A DNA stretch of 49,457 nt, taken from assembly GCA_934486735.1 (NCBI GenBank), contig CAKSQL010000020.1, positions 1 to 49,457 on the forward strand. Direction: 5' to 3'. The notes under the pieces were generated by a model. That model made no database searches and was not told the DNA's origin. It saw only the letters and a program-made list of their open reading frames with translations. The position numbers and the translations under genes were made by a program. Numbering within the stretch: the first letter of the stretch is position 1; each line of letters opens with the position of its first letter. Source of the stretch: an uncultured Clostridia bacterium (GTDB taxonomy: Bacteria; Bacillota; Clostridia; UBA1381). This document shows positions 7,212 to 14,125 of this stretch, piece after piece.

Positions 7212-8312
7212 TTACTTTTCCTCGGCTGTAACCTCGGTGACATAAATCGAGTTGTCGCTCCCGTATTTCTCGCACCCGGCAGGCTGCATCCACTCCGCCG
7301 CCGTAATGACCGAATGATTTTCGTTTATATAACTCACGCCAAAATTCCCGAGCCTTGCCCCGCGCTCCGGCGCGGCAATCTGCTCGGTGTGCCGCAGAAT
7401 CCGCATTTTTTCGACATCGACTTCGGCGATGAAGAGCGGCGCTCTGTGCCTGAAAACGTGGTCGTTGTTGCCTGCGCGCCTTGTGTAGACCAGATACAGC
7501 TTGCCCGCGCATATCAGCCAGTGCTGCTGAGTGTTGTAGGACGGCAGAATCTCGTCTGTATCCCATTTCCACATTTCGGGCTCGGAAAAATGCAGCCCGT
7601 CGTTGCTGACCGCGTAAAATGCGTAGTCGTCATTTCTGAGCGTCAGATAATATTTTTCTTTAAATTTGCATATTGATGGCTCGTAAAGTCCGCGCGCGCT
7701 TTTAAATTCCAGCTCGTTTCCGAACTCTTTAAATTTGATTTCGCTGCCGTCAAAGCTGCATTTCATCACGATTGTCACAAAATATGTGTCCCTGCCCTTG
7801 CAGACGTTGACCGGGATGAGCAGGTCGCCGCTGTCGTCCTCGATGAACTGCGAGCAGCAAGGATTGCAGCAGCGAAAGCCATATTCGGGAGGAATGTCGA
7901 TGAATCGAATCGGCGCGAATTTTTCGGTGCCGCGGTCGAAAACCGAGTAAAAGGTCTTGTTTTGCGCGCTTTCTATCGGGTGAGTGTCGTTTTCGCCGTA
8001 GCACGCCACCGCGCCGGTGATAATCATTTTGCCGCTCTTTTTGTGTGTGAGCAGACTCGCGTCGCATGCGACAATCTCCATGCCGTCATCGCTGTTTAAG
8101 ATGAATGCTCCGTCGGGCACAGGCTCACTCCAGGAGTCGCCTCCGTCGTGGCTGACCGAGACGAACAGCGGCGAAAATAAGTCGCTGCCGCGCACATAAA
8201 GCTTTTGCATCGTCATAACGCGCAGGTCGCCGTCCGCGCACATTCTCGCGTGGACAAAGCATTCGCTGCCGTTGTATTTTCCGTCGATTTTGTTTATATT
8301 TAACTTTACCAT
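7212..8312 (-). CDS. Sialidase-fold (BNR repeat) protein
   Basis: A 366-residue beta-propeller protein of the sialidase/BNR superfamily. The clear Asp-box is 'SHDGGDSWSEP' (about 54-64; S-x-D-x-G-x-x-W). Further blades are suggested by 'SFDGSEIKFKEF' and 'SNDGLHFSEPEMW'. Near the N-terminus 'GSECFVHARM' and later 'CCSQFIEDDSGDLLIPVN' fit the exo-alpha-sialidase/glycosidase alignment style. There is no signal peptide, unlike secreted gut sialidases. Whether the arginine triad of GH33 is present could not be confirmed, so the substrate is open. AAAGGAAA precedes the ATG. It is the first gene after the promoter at 8341-8369 and heads the operon with the aldolase. Confidence 0.7.
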   Translation of the reverse strand: MVKLNINKIDGKYNGSECFVHARMCADGDLRVMTMQKLYVRGSDLFSPLFVSVSHDGGDSWSEPVPDGAFILNSDDGMEIVACDASLLTHKKSGKMIITGAVACYGENDTHPIESAQNKTFYSVFDRGTEKFAPIRFIDIPPEYGFRCCNPCCSQFIEDDSGDLLIPVNVCKGRDTYFVTIVMKCSFDGSEIKFKEFGNELEFKSARGLYEPSICKFKEKYYLTLRNDDYAFYAVSNDGLHFSEPEMWKWDTDEILPSYNTQQHWLICAGKLYLVYTRRAGNNDHVFRHRAPLFIAEVDVEKMRILRHTEQIAAPERGARLGNFGVSYINENHSVITAAEWMQPAGCEKYGSDNSIYVTEVTAEEK

Positions 8313-8340
8313 AGCGATATTTCCTTTCTTTACTTCTATT

Positions 8341-8369
8341 ATTTTATCACATATCGGCGGCTATTTCAA
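8341..8369 (-). promoter_or_regulatory. Sigma-A-type promoter of the sialidase-fold operon
   Basis: Reading the minus strand: TTGAAA (8369-8364), a 17-nt spacer ending in TGA, and TAAAAT (8346-8341), i.e. an extended -10. The predicted start site is about 25-30 nt before the ATG at 8312. Confidence 0.7.
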
Positions 8370-8645
8370 GTATTGAAATTTTCTCTTTTTCCTTTAAAAA
8401 AACAAAATAGTTGTAGCTTTTTGATATTTTCTATGTAAAGGAATATGAAATAAAAAAATTCGAAACACAAAAGCGACGTTTTCCGACGCCGCCGATTAAT
8501 AAATATTTCATTTGGTTGATTAAATGCCGGCCTCGTTCGGTTACACACCTTGTCTCATTTCGGATAAAAATCCGAGTACACGCCCCGACAGCTTTTGAGG
8601 AAAATCCATCGGGCGACTACACCGGCGACTCCCTCGAAGAGGGTA

Positions 8646-8733
8646 ACTCCCTCAGTAGGCTTGCACCGACAGCTCCCTCGGAGATAGCGACTCCCTCAAT
8701 CGGCTTACACCGACAGCTCCCTCGGAGATGGAG
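8646..8733. repeat. Two tandem 44-bp units
   Basis: Units at 8646-8689 and 8690-8733 share ACTCCCTCA, CACCGACAGCTCCCTCGGAGAT and neighbouring bases, differing at only a few positions. A partial unit (GACTCCCTCGAAGAG) precedes them from about 8627. CTCCCTCGGAG-type elements of this style are familiar as dispersed intergenic repeats in gut Clostridia (recollection, not checked). Confidence 0.7.
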
Positions 8734-8740
8734 CCGTATG

Positions 8741-8781
8741 CCCTCCTCGCCGAGGAGGGTGACATTTCCCAAAGGGAAATG
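8741..8781. repeat. Two adjacent perfect hairpins
   Basis: CCCTCCTCG-C-CGAGGAGGG (8741-8759) is a 9-bp inverted repeat. CATTTCCC-AAA-GGGAAATG (8763-8781) is an 8-bp one immediately after. Neither is followed by a T-run, so they are not simple terminators. They appear to be the end of the same repeat element as the 44-bp units. Confidence 0.7.
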
Positions 8782-9086
8782 ACGGGTAGAGCCAGCCAAC
8801 CCCAATCAAAAAAAGACAGAGCCCAAAATTTTTATGTCCCCATAAAAAGCGAGCGAATCGACTGAAACTCAAGCAAAGAGCCAATCGCCAATTAAAAAAG
8901 CGAAGTCGGTTGGAAATCTCGCAAAAAAACAGCGAAGTCAGCCGAAATCCGCCAGCAACAGCAGAATCCGCCCAAATCCGCCAAAGCAGACAGCGGCGCA
9001 GTCAACCGCCCCAACTCATGATTAAGTTCAGCCGCCCAAGCGATCGGGCGGCAGCTGCTGTGTGCGGCCGGCAGCCGTTTTTAAAC

Positions 9087-9308
9087 TCACTTTCTGCGCG
9101 CACGCACCTCTCCGTTGATGTGCTCGCCGCCGTCCTTCAATACAGTGATGTTCTGCCAATGAAATGTGTCGGGGGTTATCTCGGAAAATACCCATTTGTT
9201 GCACTCCTCGGCATTGGGCGATATGACACTGCATTGAATTTTTTCGCCGGCTTTTCTGACCTCAAGCCGCGTTGCGCAAAATTCATTTCTGAAAAAAATA
9301 ATCCGAAA
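9087..9308 (-). pseudogene. C-terminal remnant of an unidentified protein
   Basis: The minus strand is open for 73 codons between a TAA at 9309-9311 and the TGA at 9087-9089. From about residue 8 it reads as a compact conserved-looking domain end: 'CATRLEVRKAGEKIQCSV', 'NKWVFSEITPDTFHW', 'VLKDGGEHINGEVRARRK'. The pattern 'FSEITPDTFHWQN...' is like the last strands of small calycin/SRPBCC-type proteins, but I cannot name the family. There is no start codon with a ribosome binding site, and the N-terminal part is missing. The short dispersed repeat at 9302-9342 sits exactly at the break, suggesting the deletion or rearrangement point. Confidence 0.5.
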
Positions 9309-9342
9309 TTATGCCTTTTCAAGCCAAGTTCGAATTACTTTT
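9302..9342 (-). repeat. Third copy of the short dispersed repeat
   Basis: On the minus strand this segment reads AAAGTAATTCGAACTTGGCT then TGAAAAGGCATAATTTCGGA. It is similar to the segment at 6985-7024 and, in part, to 7191-7219. It borders the truncated protein remnant at 9087-9308. Confidence 0.4.
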
Positions 9343-9378
9343 TTTCAGCTAACCATAAAATTGTCGTTTCACAAGCGT

Positions 9379-9849
9379 CTAAAAATTATTCACCCATGCC
9401 GAAAGCTCGTCATCCGACATTCCGCTGATGACCTTGCCGTCCTTGATATTGGCATTTTTGCACACTTTTCTGAGAACCTCCGCGGTTTTGCCCATACCGC
9501 TGCCGCCCGAGGTGGCAAAAAGAACAATCGTCTTGCCCGAGAAATCATAACTTTCCAAAAAAGTGTCGATTATTGTCGGAGCAACGTACCACCAAATGGG
9601 GAATCCGAGAAACACAGTGTCATATTTATCCATTCCCGCACATTTTGCGGCAATTTTAGGGCGCGAATCGGGATTTTTCATCTCGATTGTGCTGCGGCTG
9701 TTTTGGTCACGCCAGTCAAGGTCGGCATTGGTATAAGGCACGGTCGGCTTAATTTCGTATAAATCCGCACCTGCCGACTCCGCCAGCTTTTGAGCGTACT
9801 TTTTTGTAACTCCGCTTGCCGAAAAATATGCAACTAATTTTTTACTCAT
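9379..9849 (-). CDS. Flavodoxin
   Basis: A 156-residue single-domain flavodoxin that carries electrons via FMN in the cytoplasm. The phosphate-binding loop 'FSASGVTKKYA' is near 9-19. 'VFLGFPIWWYVAPTIIDTFL' contributes aromatic FMN contacts. 'IVLFATSGGSGMGKT' forms the second isoalloxazine loop. The start at 9849 was chosen because GGAGGAA lies about 7 nt upstream; a 34-codon upstream extension lacks a site. It has its own promoter at 9966-9995 and lies downstream of capG in the same direction, so it might also receive read-through. Confidence 0.92.
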   Translation of the reverse strand: MSKKLVAYFSASGVTKKYAQKLAESAGADLYEIKPTVPYTNADLDWRDQNSRSTIEMKNPDSRPKIAAKCAGMDKYDTVFLGFPIWWYVAPTIIDTFLESYDFSGKTIVLFATSGGSGMGKTAEVLRKVCKNANIKDGKVISGMSDDELSAWVNNF

Positions 9850-9965
9850 GTTAAATTCCTCCGTTTCAAATTTCTTTTGCCCAGCCGAACGGCGGCAAAT
9901 GCATGTCTCACTCCCGTTCTGCTCGCCGTCTTTTCCGCTGTACGGTGTCATTCATTTCTTATTAT

Positions 9966-9995
9966 ATTATACCATCTTTTTGCCGATATGTCCAA
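9966..9995 (-). promoter_or_regulatory. Promoter of the flavodoxin gene
   Basis: Minus strand TTGGAC (9995-9990), an 18-nt spacer and TATAAT (9971-9966). Counting the -35 as TGGACA gives 17 nt. It lies about 115 nt before the flavodoxin ATG and about 130 nt after the capG stop. Confidence 0.65.
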
Positions 9996-10127
9996 TACTT
10001 ATATTGTATCGCCGGAAATGCATATCACAAAACAAAGCTCCGTTTTTTGCCTCCGGGACTATATTTCAGACCAAAAAAGACAGCTTCAGCAGCCGCCCTT
10101 TTATCCGCACAAGTACATTCGGCGGCA

Positions 10128-11273
10128 CTATATATCTTTTCTCCAAACCATTTTATTCACAACGCCGGTGTAGCTTTGAATCAGCTTAACTACCTTTATC
10201 GAAACATTTTCGTCGACATAATTCGGCACAGGTATGCCCAAATCGCCGTTTTTGTTCATCTCCACCGCCACGTCAACCGCCTGCAAAACCTGCTCGGTCG
10301 TTATGCCTGCGAGGATGAAATTGCCTTTGTCAAGCGCTTCGGGGCGCTCTGTGCTCGTTCTGATGCAGACCGCCGGAATCGGATTGCCAACCGACAGGAA
10401 AAAGCTCGATTCCTCAGGCAAAGTTCCGCTGTCCGACACAACGCAGAACGCGTTCATCTGGAGATTATTGTAGTCATGGAAGCCGAGCGGCTCATGCTTT
10501 ATCACGCGCTTGTCAAACTCAAATCCGCGCTGCTCGATGTACTTCTTGCTCCTCGGGTGGCAGGAATACAAAATCGGCATATCATATTTTTCTGCCATTG
10601 CATTGACCGCATTCATCAGATTGAAAAAATTCTTTTCGGTATCTATATTTTCCTCACGGTGTGCCGAAAGAAGTATATATTTTCCCTTTTCAAGTCCAAG
10701 TCTTTTGAGGACATCGCTTTTCTTTATCTGCTCTAAGTTAGAATGAAGCACCTCTGCCATCGGCGAACCCACCACATATGTTCTTTCCTTTGCTACGCTC
10801 GATGCGTTTAAGTACCGTCTTGCATGCTCAGAATAGCACATATTCACGTCGGATATTATATCCACAATGCGGCGGTTTGTCTCCTCGGGCAGACACTCGT
10901 CAAAGCATCTGTTGCCTGCCTCCATGTGGAACACCGGTATATGCAGTCTCTTTGCGCCAATGACCGACAGGCACGAATTTGTGTCCCCCAAAACAAACAC
11001 TGCATCCGGTTTTTCCTTTTCCATAAGCTCGTATGACTTTGCGATTATATTCCCCATGGTTTCGCCCAGATTTTTGCCCACCGCGTCCAGGTAGTAATCG
11101 GGAGCACGCAGACCCAAATCATCAAAAAATACCTGATTCAGAGTATAATCGTAATTCTGCCCGGTGTGCACCAAAATCTGGTCAAAGTACTTATCGCATG
11201 CCTTTATGCACGCCGAAAGACGAATTATCTCGGGTCTTGTTCCTATTATTGTCATTAATTTTAACTTAGACAT
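10128..11273 (-). CDS. capG: UDP-N-acetylglucosamine 2-epimerase-family protein (CapG-like)
   Basis: A 382-residue non-hydrolysing UDP-HexNAc 2-epimerase of the WecB/CapG group. Motifs: 'IGTRPEIIRLS' at the N-terminus, 'HTGQNYDYTLNQVFF', 'GDTNS', 'HMEAGNRCFDECLPEETNRR', and 'SDSGTLPEESSFF' near 285. Directly after CapE- and CapF-like genes, the expected step is C2 epimerisation that completes UDP-N-acetyl-L-fucosamine, as in Staphylococcus aureus type 5/8 capsule synthesis. The ATG at 11273 is preceded by AAGGAAAGGA at 12 nt, a somewhat long spacing; an ATG 4 codons earlier is too close to it. A 411-nt gap carrying a duplicated repeat separates it from capF. It is the last gene of the polysaccharide operon. 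Confidence 0.9.
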   Translation of the reverse strand: MSKLKLMTIIGTRPEIIRLSACIKACDKYFDQILVHTGQNYDYTLNQVFFDDLGLRAPDYYLDAVGKNLGETMGNIIAKSYELMEKEKPDAVFVLGDTNSCLSVIGAKRLHIPVFHMEAGNRCFDECLPEETNRRIVDIISDVNMCYSEHARRYLNASSVAKERTYVVGSPMAEVLHSNLEQIKKSDVLKRLGLEKGKYILLSAHREENIDTEKNFFNLMNAVNAMAEKYDMPILYSCHPRSKKYIEQRGFEFDKRVIKHEPLGFHDYNNLQMNAFCVVSDSGTLPEESSFFLSVGNPIPAVCIRTSTERPEALDKGNFILAGITTEQVLQAVDVAVEMNKNGDLGIPVPNYVDENVSIKVVKLIQSYTGVVNKMVWRKDI

Positions 11274-11320
11274 TTTTATAATCATTCCTTTCCTTGCCGC
11301 AAGACGTAAAACTGTAAGCT

Positions 11321-11489
11321 GAAAATTGCTCAAATTACCGTTTGAAAAAGCGATTGCGCCCGAGTCCAAATTTTTAATTTGGCAACGAGAGCTATTTTGG
11401 CAGCGTTCTAAATCTTCGATTTAGGTAACGCCACTGCTTCGTACGCGGGGTACTTCAAGTTTTCGAAAATGGTGAGTCGGGCGATTTTA
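11321..11489. repeat. Hairpin-bearing repeat, copy A
   Basis: About 168 bp, around 90 percent identical by eye to copy B at 11509-11675. It contains three small palindromes: CCAAATT-AAA-AATTTGG, CTAAATC-GAA-GATTTAG, and, at the junction with copy B, TCGATT-GTA-AATCGA. It lies between capF and capG, ending about 35 nt before the capG ribosome binding site. Confidence 0.85.
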
Positions 11490-11508
11490 CTTCGATTGTA
11501 AATCGAAA

Positions 11509-11675
11509 GAAAATTGTTCAGATTGCCGTTTGAAAAAGCGATTGCGCCCGAGTCCAAATTTTTAATTTGGCAACGAGAGCCATGCAACAGCGTTCTAAAT
11601 CTTCGATTTAGGTAACGCCACTGCTTCGTACGCGGGTACTTCGAGCTTTTGAAAATGGTGAGATGGGCAATTTTA
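11509..11675. repeat. Hairpin-bearing repeat, copy B
   Basis: Second copy of the same element, same orientation, offset by 186-188 nt. It differs from copy A mainly in a short variable segment (11580-11590). Both copies can be read through in one minus-strand frame (11408-11725), but that frame is only the repeat and has no protein motif. It abuts the capF stop at 11685. Confidence 0.85.
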
Positions 11676-11684
11676 TTTCTATTT

Positions 11685-12830
11685 TTATACTTCTTCGAAG
11701 TATGTGTCCGGTCTACCTTGGTCAAAACATTCGCAGCACCACATAAATGTCACCAAGTCCTCGGTCTCGGACAAATTTATTATATTATGCGTATACCCCG
11801 GAATCATGTCGACAACAGTTATTTCATCTCCGCTGACTTCATAATTCACGACCTTGTCATCGCCGATTTTCCTCAGCTGAATAAGTCCGTGCCCCGACAC
11901 AACAACGAACTTCTCATTCTTGGTATTATGCCAATGCTGACCTTTTGTAATCCCGGGTTTGGATATATTCACGCTGAACTGCCCGGCGTTCGCCGTTCTT
12001 AAAATCTCGGTGAAACTGCCGCGGTTATCGCAGTTCATTTTAAGCTTGTATGCAAAATTATCAGGTTCGAGATATGACAAATATGTTGCATAAAGTTTTT
12101 TTGAAAAGCTGCCCTCTGTCATGTCGGGAACTTCCTTTGTAATGCGGCTTTCCTTAAACGAATACAACAAATCCGCAATTTCGCCCAGTGTTGCTTTATG
12201 CTCTATCGGAACTTTGCAATACGCGCCGTCCTTATTTTCCTCATTTTTCAGCGCCCGAATCAACTCGTCAACCACATCATCGACATAGCAGAGCGTCAGC
12301 ATATGATTCGGGTCGTTCACCTGTATCGGCAAATCGTGCGCTATATTATTGCAAAATGTCGCGATAACGCTGTTGTAGTTGGGTCTGCACCATTTTCCGA
12401 AAAGGTTCGGAAAGCGATACACCAACGTTTTTATTCCCTCGCGTTCGCCATATTGAAAAATCAAATCCTCGCCTGCCTTTTTCGACTTCCCGTACGGGTT
12501 ATCGAGAGCCGCCTGAATCGATGACGAAATCATAATCGGTGCCTTACTGCCATGATTTTTCAAATTATCCAAAAGTTCGGAAGTGAATCCGAAATTTCCC
12601 TCCATAAATTCTTTCTCGTCTTTTGGGCGGTTCACCCCTGCCAGATGAAACACAAAATCGGCATTTTTGCAATACTCCGCCAATTTTTCCTTTGGCGTAT
12701 CGATGTCGTATTCAAGCACTTCGTCAACAGAGACTCCGCGAGTTTTATCCTTGCCGTCCCTTATATTTTTCAAAGTCTCGCAAAGGTTTTTTCCGACAAA
12801 TCCCTTTGCGCCCGTTACCAATATTTTCAT
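11685..12830 (-). CDS. capF: CapF-like bifunctional reductase with cupin domain
   Basis: A 381-residue two-domain protein. The N-terminal ~250 residues are an SDR reductase (TGAKGFVGKN at 7-16, 'FHLAGVNRP', 'SSSIQAALDNPYGKSKK' with the YxxxK catalytic pair). The C-terminal ~110 residues are a cupin: 'GITKGQHWHNTKNEKFVVVSG' (in two parts: GITKGQHWHNTK, NEKFVVVSG) with metal-binding His residues, and 'DMIPGYTHNIIN'. This fusion is the hallmark of CapF, which makes UDP-2-acetamido-2,6-dideoxy-L-talose from the CapE product. AGAGGTG lies 7 nt before the ATG, and the start is 3 nt after the capE stop, so coupling is likely. Confidence 0.93.
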   Translation of the reverse strand: MKILVTGAKGFVGKNLCETLKNIRDGKDKTRGVSVDEVLEYDIDTPKEKLAEYCKNADFVFHLAGVNRPKDEKEFMEGNFGFTSELLDNLKNHGSKAPIMISSSIQAALDNPYGKSKKAGEDLIFQYGEREGIKTLVYRFPNLFGKWCRPNYNSVIATFCNNIAHDLPIQVNDPNHMLTLCYVDDVVDELIRALKNEENKDGAYCKVPIEHKATLGEIADLLYSFKESRITKEVPDMTEGSFSKKLYATYLSYLEPDNFAYKLKMNCDNRGSFTEILRTANAGQFSVNISKPGITKGQHWHNTKNEKFVVVSGHGLIQLRKIGDDKVVNYEVSGDEITVVDMIPGYTHNIINLSETEDLVTFMWCCECFDQGRPDTYFEEV

Positions 12831-12833
12831 TGC

Positions 12834-13877
12834 TCACACCTCTGTCTCCGCAAGCTCGTCCCTTATATATTTAAGCTCCAAAAGCTTATTTTTCACCTGC
12901 TCCACATTCCACAGCTCGGTGTTGTTGGAGTTGAATTCGGTGAGCGGATTTCGGTCGGCGTCGCCCTTTTTGAAATACTTGTCATAGTTCAAATCGCGCT
13001 TATCCGCCGGAACGCGGTAGAAATCGCCCATGTCTATCGCATGCGCACACTCCTCATTTGTGAGCAGAGTCTCGTACATCTTCTCGCCATGGCGGATTCC
13101 GATGATGCGAATATCGCTCTTGTTGTCCTTGTCGAACAGCTCCTTTGTTGCCTTTGCGAGCGATTCAATCGTGCAGGCAGGTGCTTTCTGAACCATGATA
13201 TCTCCGCTTTCGGCATTGTTGAATGCAAATATAACCAGTTCAACGGCTTCTTCGAGCGACATAACGAATCTTGTCATGTTTGGCTCGGTTATCGTTATCG
13301 GCTCACCCTTTTTAATCTGCTCTATCCAAAGCGGCACAACACTGCCGCGCGAACAGAGGACGTTTCCGTAGCGTGTGCAGCAAATCGAGGTTTTTTCCGG
13401 CGAAACGGTTCTCGCCTTTGCGACAACGACCTTTTCCATCATCGCCTTAGCCGTTCCCATCGCATTGACCGGGTAAGCCGCCTTATCGGTCGAAAGGCAT
13501 ATCACCTTGCGGACTCCGGCTTCGATTGCGGCGGTGAGGACATTATCTGTCCCTATTACATTCGTCTTTACCGCCTCCATCGGGAAGAACTCGCACGACG
13601 GCACCTGCTTGAGCGCTGCGGCATGGAAAATGTAGTCAACGCCATGCATTGCATTTTTCACGCTTTGCAGATCGCGCACATCTCCGATATAGAACTTTAT
13701 TTTATTGCTCAGCTCGGGATATTTTGCCTGATATTCGTGGCGCATATCGTCCTGCTTTTTCTCGTCACGCGAGAAAATGCGTATTTCTCCGATATCGGTA
13801 TCCAAAAAGCGGTTCAAAACCGCATTTCCGAACGAACCCGTTCCCCCTGTGATTAAAAGTGTCTTGTCCTTAAACAT
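12834..13877 (-). CDS. capE: CapE-like UDP-GlcNAc 4,6-dehydratase (5-inverting)
   Basis: A 347-residue SDR of the CapE/FlaA1/PseB type: 'LLITGGTGSFGNAVL' nucleotide loop, 'DVRDL', 'HAAALKQVP'. The active-site stretch is 'STDKAAYPVNAMGTAKAMMEK', in which Met replaces the usual SDR tyrosine (given as STDKAAYPVNAMG then TAKAMMEK). It catalyses the first step of UDP-L-FucNAc synthesis from UDP-GlcNAc. The ATG at 13877 has GGAGG 7 nt upstream; the frame extends 56 codons further but without a site. About 250 nt rich in hairpins separates it from the nucleotidyltransferase-like gene upstream, so capEFG may form a semi-independent segment. Confidence 0.93.
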   Translation of the reverse strand: MFKDKTLLITGGTGSFGNAVLNRFLDTDIGEIRIFSRDEKKQDDMRHEYQAKYPELSNKIKFYIGDVRDLQSVKNAMHGVDYIFHAAALKQVPSCEFFPMEAVKTNVIGTDNVLTAAIEAGVRKVICLSTDKAAYPVNAMGTAKAMMEKVVVAKARTVSPEKTSICCTRYGNVLCSRGSVVPLWIEQIKKGEPITITEPNMTRFVMSLEEAVELVIFAFNNAESGDIMVQKAPACTIESLAKATKELFDKDNKSDIRIIGIRHGEKMYETLLTNEECAHAIDMGDFYRVPADKRDLNYDKYFKKGDADRNPLTEFNSNNTELWNVEQVKNKLLELKYIRDELAETEV

Positions 13878-13996
13878 ATTAATCCTCCGTTTCTCCGCCG
13901 AAGCGGCATAAATTGTAACTTTGAAAGTGTCCCGGCGCATGTCCGAATTCCCAAAAAGGGCGATATGCGCGGCATATACGCTTTTTAATATAAGAA

Positions 13997-14119
13997 ATTG
14001 CGTTTTTGCGCAATGAAATATATTCCGAATTTTCCCCCCGCGCACGCAGGCGCGGTTTTTATCAAAAGCTTTTTTTGATACAGCCGCAAAGCTGTCCGTC
14101 GGCTCATCGGCTTACGCCG
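13997..14119. repeat. Cluster of five small hairpins
   Basis: Consecutive inverted repeats lie upstream of capE: ATTGCG/CGCAAT (13997-14014), CCGCGC/GCGCGG (14038-14055, followed by TTTTT on the + strand), TATCAAAA/TTTTGATA (14060-14080), ACAGC/GCTGT (14080-14095) and CGGC/GCCG (14108-14119). On the minus (transcribed) strand none has a T-run, so read-through from the upstream genes is plausible. The second could terminate + strand transcription. Confidence 0.55.
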
Positions 14120-14125
14120 CTTCGT

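Larger units (their letters stand above)
6985..7219. repeat. Two copies of a short dispersed repeat
   Basis: A ~30-40-bp imperfect repeat with the core AAAG-C/T-AAT-C/T-CGAACT...TGAAAAG...CATAATTTC. One copy lies at 6985-7024 (+ orientation). A shorter one at 7191-7219 (- orientation) overlaps the stop codon of the sialidase-fold gene. A third, near-complete copy is at 9302-9342 (- orientation). Identity was judged by eye at about 75-80 percent. Confidence 0.4.
8370..9378. other. Long region without an intact gene
   Basis: About 1 kb with no convincing complete gene. From 8400 to 8600 it is AT-rich and featureless apart from a weak GCG-TCG hairpin near 8475. From 8646 to 8781 it holds tandem repeats and hairpins. 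From about 8830 to 9020 it is purine-rich with recurring GCGAAGTC-A/G-G and AATCCGCC words. From 9087 to 9308 a protein remnant is readable on the minus strand. The 172-codon + frame at 8910-9428 runs across all these and has no motif, so it is not called. Confidence 0.6.

Noticed and set aside
8627..8781. CRISPR-like array
   Set aside because: Only two units, directly tandem, with no spacers and no cas genes.
8910..9428. 172-codon + strand ORF
   Set aside because: Low-complexity composition, no motif or ribosome binding site; it crosses a minus-strand protein remnant and the end of the flavodoxin gene.
11408..11725. 105-codon minus-strand ORF between capF and capG
   Set aside because: It is only a read-through of the duplicated 168-bp repeat and overlaps the end of capF.
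14038..14060. Terminator of the polysaccharide operon before capE
   Set aside because: The CCGCGC/GCGCGG hairpin has its T-run only on the + strand, opposite to the operon.
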